NCBI GenBank assembly: GCA_022841625.1
Contig: JALHRD010000002.1
Coordinates: forward strand, 62,001 to 126,000
Source: Xanthobacteraceae bacterium
GTDB lineage: Bacteria > Pseudomonadota > Alphaproteobacteria > Rhizobiales > Xanthobacteraceae
DNA length: 64,000 bases
Reading direction: 5' to 3'
Shown one piece after another: positions 55,138-63,931 of this stretch. Each line of letters begins with the position of its first letter. Position 1 is the stretch's first letter. The translations under genes and the position numbers were made by a program. The notes beneath the pieces are model-generated. The model was not told the DNA's origin, searched no databases, and saw only the letters and a program-made list of their open reading frames with translations.

Positions 55138-55623
55138 ATGATGGTTTTGCGCGTGGCTGCGTTGGTTTTGTCCGGTTTCGCGTTGTTGGCACCGGTTGCG
55201 ACCGCGCAGCCCTTGCCGACCGAACGCGGCGATGCGCGCTTCAGTTTCCATCGCGCCGATGACGGCTACCTGCGGCTCGATGGCAGGAGTGGGCAGGTTT
55301 CGTTGTGCCATCGCGGCGCGAGCGAGTGGCAATGCCAACTTGTGCCGGACGAACGGTTGGCGCTAGAGGCCGAGATCGCGCGCCTGCAAGGTGAGAACGC
55401 CGCATTCCGGAAAGAGCTTGTGAGCCGGGGCCACCAGCCTGCCGACGGCGCGGGTTTGGATTCGCCCAACCCCAGCCCAACATCGCCCAAGGCCAACGGC
55501 CAACGCCTGCAAATTCCGGACGAGGCCGAGCTCGACCGGGTGATGAACTTCATGGAGAAGGTTTGGCGCCGCATGGTCGAGATGATCGTCGGCGTGCAGC
55601 GCGATCTCCAAAGGCGCCTTTGA
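55138..55623 (+). CDS. Hypothetical exported protein with C-terminal helix
   Basis: A 161-residue protein with an N-terminal signal peptide (about residues 1-25, VAALVLSGFALLAPVATA) and a short conserved beta-rich part (RFSFHRADDGYLRLDGRSGQ, CHRGASEWQCQLVPDERL), followed by a coiled coil (ALEAEIARLQGENAAFRKEL) and a C-terminal helix RVMNFMEKVWRRMVEMIVGV. The layout recurs in rhizobial proteins of unknown function. The ATG at 55138 is preferred; an open frame extends to 55096. Its stop overlaps the yjbQ-like start by one base. Confidence 0.75.
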   Translation: MMVLRVAALVLSGFALLAPVATAQPLPTERGDARFSFHRADDGYLRLDGRSGQVSLCHRGASEWQCQLVPDERLALEAEIARLQGENAAFRKELVSRGHQPADGAGLDSPNPSPTSPKANGQRLQIPDEAELDRVMNFMEKVWRRMVEMIVGVQRDLQRRL

Positions 55624-56099
55624 TGGCTGCTGGTTTCAGACCGAACCGGTTATCCGCGGTTCGCGGGGTGACGCCGCAACTCATCGCCACCGCCACGCTT
55701 GCGGTCGAGACCGATGGTTTGGGGTTTTTTGAATTCACCCGCGATGCCGCGCGCTTTCTGGCGGAGGCCGGCGCCGGCGAGGGAGCATTTTGGGCCTATC
55801 TTCGTCACACCTCGGCGTCGCTGGTCATCCAGGAGAATGCCGATCCCGACGTGCAGACCGACCTCGTAACCGCGCTTGAGCGGCTTGCGCCGGCCGACGC
55901 CAGTTGGGTGCATGATACTGAGGGACCCGACGACATGCCGGCGCATGTCAAAGCCATGCTCAACGGCGTGTCGCTGCATGTCCCGGTGACTGGCGGCAAG
56001 CTCGCGGTTGGAACTTGGCAGGGCCTCTATCTTGCGGAGCACCGCGCCGCGCCGCATCGACGTGAAATCGTGCTGCAATTCATCGGCAGCCGGGCATGA
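55623..56099 (+). CDS. YjbQ/UPF0047-family protein
   Basis: A 158-residue protein matching the secondary thiamine-phosphate synthase YjbQ family. The conserved blocks HTSASLVIQENADPDVQTDL, HDTEGPDDMPAHVKAML and GTWQGLYLAEHR are all present, with the metal-binding histidines. The family can complement thiamine mutants and binds zinc or sulfate; its physiological role is not settled. It overlaps the upstream gene by one base, so the pair is co-transcribed. Length matches the family (about 140-160). Confidence 0.92.
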   Translation: MAAGFRPNRLSAVRGVTPQLIATATLAVETDGLGFFEFTRDAARFLAEAGAGEGAFWAYLRHTSASLVIQENADPDVQTDLVTALERLAPADASWVHDTEGPDDMPAHVKAMLNGVSLHVPVTGGKLAVGTWQGLYLAEHRAAPHRREIVLQFIGSRA

Positions 56100-56194
56100 A
56101 CCATAGTCATGAGAATCCATGCCGCTATCTTGCGGTATCTTGAATTTGGCGTAAGCTGAATTTTCGCTACGTGCCCGTGTACGGAGTTGGGGCC

Positions 56195-56941
56195 ATGGCT
56201 TTCATCGACCGATTTCGCCGCCGCGACACTCGCAGCGCCAGCGGTACCCGTAATTTCGGCGATACCGGCAACCTCGGCGACGCCCGCGACCTCAGCAACA
56301 CCGGCGTTGTTTCAGACATTCGCGATATCAGCGATTGTGCCGCGGCCGCTGGCTTTATCGATGAGCAATCGTGTCGGTTGGCCGAAGTCAGCGTACATGG
56401 TTATTGCCGCCTGCTGGCTGGCGCCAACGCCGATACGTTGTTTGCGACGGCGCCGTTCGTCGCAACGCTCAACAAAACTTGTTGGGAGGCCTATCCGCGC
56501 ATCTTGGCAATGGTAGCCACGGTCTCTGAGGCCGTGCTGCGTCCGTGCGTCAGCTTCAATCCCGATCTGGTGCGGGCTGGGCTGGTGACGATGGTTTTGG
56601 AAAATTTCGATCGGCGGCCCGTGCCGCAATCGGTTGGCGGCGATGAATGGCGCGCGGCGCGAGCCGATCTCGAGCGCTCATTGCTTAGTCTCGCTATCCA
56701 ACGACTGCGGACCGTCGAGACCGTCGTGCAAGAAGAGGCAGGCTTTTATCTCACCATCATGCCGCTTCATCCCAAGCTCGGCCCGGACGATTTCCCGGCA
56801 TTGTGCAATCAGCTCAGGCAGTCGCTGCAACAAATTCGGGATGAGGTTTCGCGGCGATTCGACCTGCCGGCACTGGTAAGCAAGCTGGCGGCGCGCACGC
56901 CGACCATCCAGACGATCGACGCTCCGTCCATCACGGCATAA
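56195..56941 (+). CDS. Hypothetical protein with N-terminal hexapeptide repeats
   Basis: A 248-residue protein with GGAG at the right distance before the ATG at 56195. Residues about 15-45 repeat a six-residue unit (FGDTGN, LGDARD, LSNTGV, VSDIRD, ISDCAA) encoded by an 18-base period. The rest (about 50-245) is mostly helical and contains PRILAMVATVSEAVLRPC and LRQSLQQIRDEVSRRFDLP. No domain is recognised. A link with any neighbour is not obvious. Confidence 0.72.
   Translation: MAFIDRFRRRDTRSASGTRNFGDTGNLGDARDLSNTGVVSDIRDISDCAAAAGFIDEQSCRLAEVSVHGYCRLLAGANADTLFATAPFVATLNKTCWEAYPRILAMVATVSEAVLRPCVSFNPDLVRAGLVTMVLENFDRRPVPQSVGGDEWRAARADLERSLLSLAIQRLRTVETVVQEEAGFYLTIMPLHPKLGPDDFPALCNQLRQSLQQIRDEVSRRFDLPALVSKLAARTPTIQTIDAPSITA
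56237..56335. repeat. 18-base tandem repeat region inside the hypothetical gene
   Basis: Units of 18 bases begin at about 56237, 56255, 56273, 56291, 56309 and 56327, each coding a hydrophobic residue followed by G or S and then usually D. The DNA units have diverged, so the period is clearer in the protein. See the finding. Confidence 0.65.
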
Positions 56942-57034
56942 TCCTGATTATCTCTGCTGCGGGGCCGTTGGCATGGGCGGCCTGCATGGAGGTCATTTGA
57001 CCTGCCGCCAGCCGCGCGGCATTGATCGTGGGAC

Positions 57035-58150
57035 ATGCCGTTTGTCGTCCCTGCGCGCAAGTTTCTGCTGCCGACCGTCGAGACCCTGCTGATCGCTGCG
57101 GCGGGCGGGATTGCACTGGCGCTGCTCGCAATCCCGGCCGGGCTTGTGTCAGGCTCGGTGTTGGCGGTTTCGATTGCCGCGCTGGCCGGCCGCCAGATGC
57201 GGGTGCCGACGCCGATCGCGCAGGTGTCGTTCGTTCTGGTCGGCATCCTTCTGGGAACCATCGTCACGCCCGAAACGCTCAAAGGCATGGCGACCTGGCC
57301 GCTGAGCATTGCGGTGCTGGCGGTCGCGACCGTGGCCATGATTGCGGCAACGACGTCCTACCTTCGGTTTGTTCATCGCTGGGATTGGGCCTCGGCCTTC
57401 CTGGGCGCGAGTCCGGGTGCAATGGCGCAGGTGGTCTCGCTGTCGGCGGAGTTCAAGGCCGATCTCCGGGGCGTTGCGATCGTCCAGGTGATGCGGGTGC
57501 TGCTCATCATGATCGGCCTGCCGGGTTGCTTGGCGTTGTTTGGGTTGGCAGCCAGCGGCGTGATCGGCGCGCCGGAGCCCGCCGGTGGTTCCTCGCCGCT
57601 CGAACTTGCGATCCTGGTCGCGATATCGACCGGATCGGCGTTGCTGCTGCGCTGGATCAAGTTTCCGGGCGGCTTGCTGTTCGGTTCGATGGCGGCGTCG
57701 GCGATTTTACACGGCACCGGGTTGGTGCATGCGGTGCTGCCATGGTGGCTGGGCGGCGCGGCGGTGATCGTGATCGGCGCGGTTGCGGGCTCGCGGTTCT
57801 CCAACACGAATTGGCGTACTGTGGTCGACTATCTCGGCGCCGCGCTCGGGTCGTTCGCGGTCGCAATCATGGTGGCGTCGTGCTTTGCCGCCATCGTCAT
57901 GGTGCTCCTGCCGTTCCGCCCGGCCGACGTGATGATCGCCTTCGTTCCGGGCGCGCAGGACCAGATGATGCTGCTTGCGCTCGCGCTGGCGCTCGATCCG
58001 GTCTATGTCGGCGCCCACCACTTGTCACGGTGGCTGATCTGCACCTTCTCGCTTGCGATATTTGGGAAGTCGATGGCGCTCGGCAAAGGCGCCCCACCGC
58101 CTGAACAAAAACGCTGGACGCGGCCAGGGCAGGGGATGTCGGACGACTGA
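57035..58150 (+). CDS. AbrB-family (PF05145) membrane protein
   Basis: A 371-residue membrane protein with about ten helices, matching the AbrB/AmoA family of duplicated proteins. Each half has a glycine-rich block (GLVSGSVLAVSIAAL at about residue 37, and PGGLLFGSMAASAILHGTG in the second half) and the conserved FVPGAQDQMMLLALALALDP and DPVYVGAHHLSRWL near the C terminus. Members are called ammonia monooxygenase-like or AbrB regulators, but neither is supported. Its role is unknown. The next gene, hemA, is convergent with a six-base gap. Confidence 0.87.
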   Translation: MPFVVPARKFLLPTVETLLIAAAGGIALALLAIPAGLVSGSVLAVSIAALAGRQMRVPTPIAQVSFVLVGILLGTIVTPETLKGMATWPLSIAVLAVATVAMIAATTSYLRFVHRWDWASAFLGASPGAMAQVVSLSAEFKADLRGVAIVQVMRVLLIMIGLPGCLALFGLAASGVIGAPEPAGGSSPLELAILVAISTGSALLLRWIKFPGGLLFGSMAASAILHGTGLVHAVLPWWLGGAAVIVIGAVAGSRFSNTNWRTVVDYLGAALGSFAVAIMVASCFAAIVMVLLPFRPADVMIAFVPGAQDQMMLLALALALDPVYVGAHHLSRWLICTFSLAIFGKSMALGKGAPPPEQKRWTRPGQGMSDD

Positions 58151-58156
58151 GGAAGT

Positions 58157-59386
58157 CTATTCCGCCGCCAGCGCGCGCGCCTTGAGCGGCAGCTTAAGCC
58201 GCTCCCATACATCCACCAGCGCCTCCGCCAGCGCGTCGATCAGCGCATCGTCGTGATAGGGCGATGGCGTAATGCGCAGCCGCTCGGTGCCCTTGGGCAC
58301 GGTCGGATAGTTGATCGGCTGGATATAGATGCTGTGCTCGGCCAACAGGATGTCGGTCGCTTCTTTGCATTTCTCGGGATCGCCAACAAACACCGGCACG
58401 ATATGCGTGTCGTTCATCATCACGGGAAGGCCCGCGGCGCTGAGGACGGCTTTCACGCGCGCCGCCCGCTCCTGGTGGCGTTCGCGTTCATAGCTTGACG
58501 TCTTGAGATGCCGGATGGCGGCAGTCGCGGCCGCGCAGATGGCCGGCGGCAGTGCGGTCGTGAAGATGAATCCGGGCGCGTAACTGCGCACCGCGTCGAT
58601 CAGCGACGCTTTCGCGGCGATATAGCCGCCGAGGCAGCCGAACGCCTTGGCGAGCGTGCCTTCGAGCACGTCGACGCGTTCCATCGCGCCCTGCTGCGCG
58701 GCCTGGCCGCCGCCGCGTGGGCCGTACATGCCGACCGCGTGTACTTCGTCGGCATAGGTCATGGCGCCGTGGCGTTCGGCAAGATCGCAGATGGCATTTA
58801 TCGGAGCGCAGTCGCCGTCCATCGAATAGAGCGTCTCGAAAACGATCAATTTCGGCCGGTTGGGATCGGCGGCGCGCAGCAGTTCTTCAAGATGGGCCAT
58901 GTCGTTGTGACGGAATATTTTCTTTTCGCAATGCGACTGCCGGATTCCTTCGATCATCGAATTATGGTTGAAGGCGTCGGACAGAATGAGGCAATTCGGC
59001 ATCAGCCGCGCCAAGGTGGAGATGCCGGTCTCATTGGAGACATATCCCGACGTGAAAACCAGCGCGGCCTCTTTGCGGTGGAGGTCCGCGAGCTCGCGCT
59101 CCAGATCGACCAGCGGATGGTTGGTGCCGGCGATGTTGCGGGTGCCGCCGGCGCCGGTGCCCATCCGGGTAGCGGTCTCGACCATGGCGCCGATCACCTT
59201 GGGGTGCTGGCCCATGCCGAGATAATCATTGGAGCACCACACGATGACATCGCGCGGACCATCGGGGGAATGCCACAGCGCGCGGGGGAACCGCCCGGCA
59301 AGCCGCTCTAGATCGGCAAAAACCCGGTACCGGCGCTCCTCCCGCAGGCGGGCCAGAGCATCGCTGAAGAAATCGTCGTAGTTCAT
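58157..59386 (-). CDS. hemA: 5-aminolevulinate synthase (ALAS)
   Basis: A 409-residue PLP enzyme that condenses glycine with succinyl-CoA, the first step of haem synthesis by the Shemin pathway, which is typical of alphaproteobacteria. It has the catalytic lysine in [16 protein letters not shown] (about residue 248), the loop [13 protein letters not shown], and [15 protein letters not shown]. The ATG at 59386 ([17 protein letters not shown]) agrees with homologues; an open frame extends to 59440. Confidence 0.96.
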   Translation of the reverse strand: MNYDDFFSDALARLREERRYRVFADLERLAGRFPRALWHSPDGPRDVIVWCSNDYLGMGQHPKVIGAMVETATRMGTGAGGTRNIAGTNHPLVDLERELADLHRKEAALVFTSGYVSNETGISTLARLMPNCLILSDAFNHNSMIEGIRQSHCEKKIFRHNDMAHLEELLRAADPNRPKLIVFETLYSMDGDCAPINAICDLAERHGAMTYADEVHAVGMYGPRGGGQAAQQGAMERVDVLEGTLAKAFGCLGGYIAAKASLIDAVRSYAPGFIFTTALPPAICAAATAAIRHLKTSSYERERHQERAARVKAVLSAAGLPVMMNDTHIVPVFVGDPEKCKEATDILLAEHSIYIQPINYPTVPKGTERLRITPSPYHDDALIDALAEALVDVWERLKLPLKARALAAE

Positions 59387-59448
59387 AAAATAGCCTTCCC
59401 ACCCCGCCCGCGCGCGGTCTTCCGCGTCTCCGATTGACACTTTAGAAG

Positions 59449-59458
59449 GGTTCGAACC
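59449..59458. promoter_or_regulatory. Ten-base palindrome in the hemA promoter region
   Basis: GGTTCGAACC is a perfect palindrome 63 bases before the hemA start, located between a possible -35 (TCGACA) and -10 (TCTAAA) on the minus strand. It might be an operator. The same sequence looks like a tRNA T-loop, but no tRNA is present. Confidence 0.3.
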
Positions 59459-59639
59459 GGTTTGTCGAGGCGCCGGTTGGGCCGTTAAATGGGGTGGGTA
59501 AACGGGTCTCCCGCCAATGCTCTGTTGGCTTTATTGCGGAGGGCGGGCAAGCCGGGCGACCGATTCCGGCGGCTTGTAGATTGCCGTACAAGATGCATGC
59601 TGCGGGATCGCGGCTGGGAACGGGCAAGAGGCCAAATCG

Positions 59640-61340
59640 ATGACGAATCGGATCGCCGGCTTGAGGCGCGGTCTTACCAATTACGGTGACCGTGACTTTT
59701 CGCTGTATTTGCGCCGCTCCTTCGCGCGCTCGATGGGCTATTCGCGTGAAATCCTGGAGCGTCCGGTGGTTGGCATCGCCAATACCGGGTCCGGTTTCAA
59801 CAATTGCCACCGGCATTTCCCCGAAATGTTGGAGGCGGTGAAGCGCGGCGTGTTGGTGGCGGGTGGCCTTCCAATCGAATTTCCGACCATTTCGCTTGGG
59901 GAAGTATTCCTCAGCCCGACCAGCTTGAAATACCGCAACCTGATGTCGATCGATACCGAGGAGATGATCCGCGCCCAGCCGATGGACGCGGTGGTGCTCA
60001 TGGGCGGCTGCGATAAGACCGTGCCGGCCCAGCTCATGGGCGCGGTGTCGGCGGGCCTGCCCGCGGTGATGCTGGTGGCCGGGCCAATGATGACCGGGAG
60101 GCACAAGGGCGAGCGGCTCGGCGCCTGCACCGACTGCCGCCGGTTTTGGGCGCGCTATCGCGCCGGTGAAGTGAATGCCGAGGAGATTGCCGAGGTCGAG
60201 GGAAATTTGGCGGTGACGGCCGGTACCTGCGCGGTGATGGGCACCGCGTCGACCATGGCCTGCATCGCCGAGGCGATCGGGATGATCCTGCCCGGTACCG
60301 CCGCGATCCCCGCGGTTCACGCCGACCGCCTGCGTGCCGCTGAAGCGACCGGCGTGGCGGCGGTCAATCTTATCGGCTCGGCGGTCACGCCGAACCGGAT
60401 CGTCAATCAGAAATCGGTTGAGAATGCGCTGCGGGTGCTGCTTGCGCTTGGCGGATCGACCAACGCAATTATTCACCTCACCGCGATTGCCGGGCGCGCT
60501 GGGGTCCCCGTGACGCTCGACCAGTTCAATCGTCTATCCGACACGACGCCGGTGTTGGTCAACCTCAAGCCGGTGGGCAATGGCTATATGGAGGACTTCT
60601 TTGCCGCCGGCGGGATGGGGGCGCTGCTGCGCGAGTTGAAGCCGCTGTTGCATCTGGATTGTGTGACCGTCACCGGCGACACGCTGCGTGAGCGCCTGGA
60701 GGACGACGACGCCGACTATGTCGATCGCACCATCATCGCCGCGCGCGAGCAGCCGTTCGAGCCGCAGGGTGGATTGGTGGCGCTATTCGGCAATCTCGCG
60801 CCCAAAGGCGCCATCCTGAAGCGCTCGGCGGCCGATGCGAAGCTATTCGAACACGAGGGGACAGCGGTGGTGTTTTCTTCGCTGGAAGATCTTGCGGCGC
60901 GCATTGACGATCCCGCCTTGGAGGTGAAGCCCGAGGATATTCTGGTGCTGCAGAACGCCGGCCCGCATTCGCCCGAGGCGATGCCCGAAGCTGGCTACCT
61001 GCCGATCCCGAAAAAGCTCGCGCAGCGCGGGGTCAAGGACATGGTCCGCATTTCCGACGCCCGGATGAGCGGAACCGCCTTTGGCACTATCGTGCTGCAT
61101 GTGACGCCGGATGCGGCCTCCGGTGGTCCGCTTGGCTTGGTTCGCAATGGCGATCGCATCCGGCTGTCGGTCAAAGAGCGTCGGATCGAATTGTTGGTGG
61201 ACGACGCGGCGTTGAAACAGCGGGTCGCTCCGGCGCATCCCGACGCGCAGAAACCAACGCGCGGCTATGCGAAGCTCTATGCCGAGCAGATTTTGGGCGC
61301 CGACGAGGGCTGCGACTTCGCATTCCTGCGGCCGCAATAA
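59640..61340 (+). CDS. IlvD/Edd-family dehydratase
   Basis: A 566-residue iron-sulfur dehydratase. It has the cluster-binding cysteines (NNCHRHF near residue 59, GGCDKTVPAQLMG near 122, GTCAVMGTAST near 197) and the C-terminal DARMSGTAFG. The family covers IlvD (dihydroxy-acid dehydratase), Edd and sugar-acid dehydratases. The length and the PVVGIANTGSGFNNCHR start favour the sugar-acid (arabinonate/xylonate) branch, while branched-chain IlvD usually has different flanks; both remain possible. It leads an operon with a dienelactone hydrolase and a lactonase-like protein, which supports sugar-acid or lactone catabolism. Confidence 0.87.
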   Translation: MTNRIAGLRRGLTNYGDRDFSLYLRRSFARSMGYSREILERPVVGIANTGSGFNNCHRHFPEMLEAVKRGVLVAGGLPIEFPTISLGEVFLSPTSLKYRNLMSIDTEEMIRAQPMDAVVLMGGCDKTVPAQLMGAVSAGLPAVMLVAGPMMTGRHKGERLGACTDCRRFWARYRAGEVNAEEIAEVEGNLAVTAGTCAVMGTASTMACIAEAIGMILPGTAAIPAVHADRLRAAEATGVAAVNLIGSAVTPNRIVNQKSVENALRVLLALGGSTNAIIHLTAIAGRAGVPVTLDQFNRLSDTTPVLVNLKPVGNGYMEDFFAAGGMGALLRELKPLLHLDCVTVTGDTLRERLEDDDADYVDRTIIAAREQPFEPQGGLVALFGNLAPKGAILKRSAADAKLFEHEGTAVVFSSLEDLAARIDDPALEVKPEDILVLQNAGPHSPEAMPEAGYLPIPKKLAQRGVKDMVRISDARMSGTAFGTIVLHVTPDAASGGPLGLVRNGDRIRLSVKERRIELLVDDAALKQRVAPAHPDAQKPTRGYAKLYAEQILGADEGCDFAFLRPQ

Positions 61341-61359
61341 TGCGAAAGGGGAGAGACGC

Positions 61360-62088
61360 GTGAAAAGTGAAGCGGTGAAATACGCCATCGGCGGTGCAAG
61401 CTACCAGGGGCAATTGATCTATGACGAGAGCAAGAAAAGCCAGCCGCTGCTGCTGATGGCGCCGAACTGGCTCGGCGTTACGCCCGCGAATGTCGCGATC
61501 GGCGAGATGCTGGCCGGTCAGGGCTATGTGGTGTTCGTGGTCGATATGTTCAGCGACGGCAAGGGGCCGAAGGGGACCGAGAACCCGATGGAGTTCCTGG
61601 CGCCGTTCATCGCGGATGTGGCAGGCACGCGCCGGGCGATCAAGGCCGGGTTCGATACCATGATCGGCGAGGCTGCAAAGCGCGGCATCGGCGACAGCAA
61701 GCGTCGTGCCGCTATCGGTTACTGCTACGGCGGCAGCAATGTGCTCGATCTGGCGCGGGAAGGCGCCGACATGGCGGCGGTGGTGTCGATCCACGGCGTG
61801 CTTGCGACCGCGAAGCCGGCCGGCAAGGGCGACATCAAAGCCAAGGTCTTGGTGCTGCATGGCGCCGCGGACCCGGTGTCGCCCAAGGCGCATCGCGACA
61901 TGTTCGAGGCCGAGATGGACGCCGCCGGCGTGCGCTGGATGCTGCTCAATTTCGGCGGCGTGGTGCATGCCTATACCGATCCGCATGCGAACTTCCCGCC
62001 GGTTGCAAAATACGATGAACCGGCAACCCGTCATGGCTATGCGCTGGCGCATGCATTTATCGCCGACGCCTTTGCCGGGCGGCTTTAG
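61360..62088 (+). CDS. Dienelactone hydrolase-family protein
   Basis: A 242-residue alpha/beta-hydrolase of the dienelactone hydrolase family. The nucleophile cysteine lies in IGYCYGGSNVLDLA (about residue 123), the acid Asp in HGAADPVSPK (about 171) and the His in GGVVHAYTDP (about 204), so the Cys-Asp-His triad is complete. It starts with GTG at 61360 after GGGGAGAG, 19 bases from the dehydratase stop. A lactone or ester is the likely substrate. The next gene begins 13 bases after its stop. Confidence 0.88.
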   Translation: MKSEAVKYAIGGASYQGQLIYDESKKSQPLLLMAPNWLGVTPANVAIGEMLAGQGYVVFVVDMFSDGKGPKGTENPMEFLAPFIADVAGTRRAIKAGFDTMIGEAAKRGIGDSKRRAAIGYCYGGSNVLDLAREGADMAAVVSIHGVLATAKPAGKGDIKAKVLVLHGAADPVSPKAHRDMFEAEMDAAGVRWMLLNFGGVVHAYTDPHANFPPVAKYDEPATRHGYALAHAFIADAFAGRL

Positions 62089-62101
62089 CAGGGACGCGCC
62101 T

Positions 62102-63013
62102 ATGATCCGCACCGTTACCGGCGACGTCGAGGCAATCGTCGGGCGCGTGTTGGCGCATGAGCACCTGCAGATCGACCTGTCGGCGCAAAAGGGGCTCGCC
62201 AACAAGATCGGCGCCGATGAGGAAGATGCGGTCGTTGAGGATTTGTGCACGGCGGTGGAATACGGGCTCGCCGCCGTCACCGATCTGAGCGCCCCGGGCT
62301 GGGGCCGCGATCCCTTGGCGTTGCGGCGGATCAGCGAGCGCTCCGGTGTAAAGGTTGTATGTGCCGCCGGCTTTTACTGGGATCCGTTCCCGGAGATTGC
62401 GCTCGCCAGCCCGGTCGAGGCGATTCGCGATGCCATGATCGCGGAAATCGAGCAGGGCGCCGACGGCTCCGATGTGCGCTGCGGGGTGATCAAGGTCGGC
62501 ACCGCACGCGAGCCGAACGAGCCCGCCGAGCGGCTGTTCAAAGCGGCGGCTTTGGCGTCGCGCGCGACCGGCGCGCCGGTGATCACGCACACGTCGAATT
62601 GCGGACAGGCGGCCTGGCACATTCGCGTCTTGGAAGGCGCCGGCATGGATATGACCCGCGCCGTGATCAGCCATATGGGCGCGGCGAACGACGTTTCGGA
62701 ACTGGTCGAGGTCGGCCGCTGCGGTGCGTTCATGGGTATCGACAAAGTCAGCTTTCCCAAGGGGCCGACCAATGTGGAGCTCGCCAATCTGGTGCGCGAT
62801 GCCTGCGATAAGGGGCTTGCCTGTCAGCTCATTCTTTCTTCGGACGTCGCCCGCCGAACCATGCTGTCGCGCCACGGCGGCCGCGGCTATCCGACGGTGC
62901 TGCGGGACTTCGTGCCGATGTTGCTGGAGCGCGGTATTCCCGCCGCAACGATCGAAACCATGCTGTCCGACAATCCGGTGCGGATGCTGACCTTCGCTAA
63001 AGGACGGGATTGA
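62102..63013 (+). CDS. Phosphotriesterase-family hydrolase (PLL lactonase-like)
   Basis: A 303-residue TIM-barrel metal enzyme. The HxH motif is VLAHEHLQIDLS (about residues 18-20), the bridging lysine is in GVIKVGTA, further His ligands in VITHTS and ISHMG, and the final Asp in ILSSDVAR. All canonical metal ligands of the family are present. Such proteins are usually lactonases rather than organophosphate hydrolases. In this operon a sugar lactone is an attractive substrate, upstream of the dehydratase step. Another open frame begins at 61706 but is antisense-like to the hydrolase. Confidence 0.88.
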   Translation: MIRTVTGDVEAIVGRVLAHEHLQIDLSAQKGLANKIGADEEDAVVEDLCTAVEYGLAAVTDLSAPGWGRDPLALRRISERSGVKVVCAAGFYWDPFPEIALASPVEAIRDAMIAEIEQGADGSDVRCGVIKVGTAREPNEPAERLFKAAALASRATGAPVITHTSNCGQAAWHIRVLEGAGMDMTRAVISHMGAANDVSELVEVGRCGAFMGIDKVSFPKGPTNVELANLVRDACDKGLACQLILSSDVARRTMLSRHGGRGYPTVLRDFVPMLLERGIPAATIETMLSDNPVRMLTFAKGRD

Positions 63014-63074
63014 CCCGGCGGCTGGTTCGCCCGATCATTGTGCTGTGGCGAGGGCTCACTTTGAAGGCTTGGAC

Positions 63075-63221
63075 ATGTCCGACCCTGACCAAGACCGCAA
63101 CATTAACCGCCTGAGCTGGATCGCCTTCATCCTGGCTGGGATTGTTGGCCTGTTGTCGATTATTTTTGTCCGGCCGGTTCCCGCGCAGGATGCGCCATTC
63201 GAGGTCACCAGGAGCGACTGA
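63075..63221 (+). CDS. 48-residue single-pass membrane peptide
   Basis: A short gene: charged N terminus (DPDQDRNINR), a membrane helix (about residues 13-32, LSWIAFILAGIVGLLSIIF) and a short periplasmic tail. The ATG at 63075 has a possible GGCTTGGAC site upstream. Its stop overlaps the next gene's ATG by one base, so it is translationally coupled to the isochorismatase-like gene. No homology is claimed. It may be a small subunit or a chance ORF, though the coupling argues for a real gene. Confidence 0.55.
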   Translation: MSDPDQDRNINRLSWIAFILAGIVGLLSIIFVRPVPAQDAPFEVTRSD

Positions 63222-63931
63222 TGCACAAGATCGCCATTCCGCAGTCAGTTATCGATCGCGTCATCGCGCGGCGCGGCCGCGCGCATATCCATGACGATCT
63301 GGTTCCCGCGCGCACGGCGTTGGTCGTGGTCGATATGCAGAACGCCTTCATGATGCCGGGCGTCGCGCATGCCTTGTGCCTGACGGCGCAGGAGATCGTG
63401 CCGAACATCAACCGGCTGGCGCAGGCGGTGCGTGAAACCGGCGGCGCGGTGGTGTGGATCCAGACCGCCTATACCGACGAAACCCGAAAGAGCTGGTCGG
63501 CCTATTACGACATCAGCAAGCCCGAACAGAACGCCAAGCGCGCCGAGGCGCTCGCGCCCGGCAGCATCGGCTATCAGTTGTGGGAGACGCTCGATGCGCG
63601 CAAGAACGATACTTTCGTGGTAAAGGACCGGTTCTCCGCGTTCATCCAGGGCTCGTCGAATCTCGCCCCGGTGCTGCACGGCAAGGGCATCGACACCATT
63701 CTGGTCACTGGCACGGTCACCAATGTGTGCTGCGAGTCGACTGCGCGCGACGCCATGATGTGCAATTTCAAGACTGTCATGGTGTCGGACGGCAATGCCG
63801 CCGCCACCGACGAGGACCACAACGCCTCGCTGGCGGCGTTCTACCTGACGTTCGGCGATGTGATGGCGACCGATATGCTGATCGGCTGCCTGCGCAACAA
63901 TGCCAAGAAGGGCTTGGCCGCGGCGGAGTAG
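63221..63931 (+). CDS. Isochorismatase-family cysteine hydrolase
   Basis: A 236-residue cysteine hydrolase. The catalytic triad is visible: Asp in VVVDMQNAFMMPG (about residue 39), Lys in FVVKDRFSAF (about 135) and Cys in VTNVCCESTARDA (about 170), followed by the family's conserved segment. Substrates include nicotinamide, N-carbamoylsarcosine and amides, so the one here is unknown. Its start shares one base with the upstream stop. It is the last gene of the operon in the window; a 70-base tail with a hairpin GCGAGCG/CGCTCGC (63957-63972) follows. Confidence 0.9.
   Translation: MHKIAIPQSVIDRVIARRGRAHIHDDLVPARTALVVVDMQNAFMMPGVAHALCLTAQEIVPNINRLAQAVRETGGAVVWIQTAYTDETRKSWSAYYDISKPEQNAKRAEALAPGSIGYQLWETLDARKNDTFVVKDRFSAFIQGSSNLAPVLHGKGIDTILVTGTVTNVCCESTARDAMMCNFKTVMVSDGNAAATDEDHNASLAAFYLTFGDVMATDMLIGCLRNNAKKGLAAAE

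Noticed and set aside
59449-59470. tRNA T-loop-like GGTTCGAACC
   Set aside because: There is no acceptor stem, anticodon arm or D-arm in the surrounding bases; it is just a palindrome.
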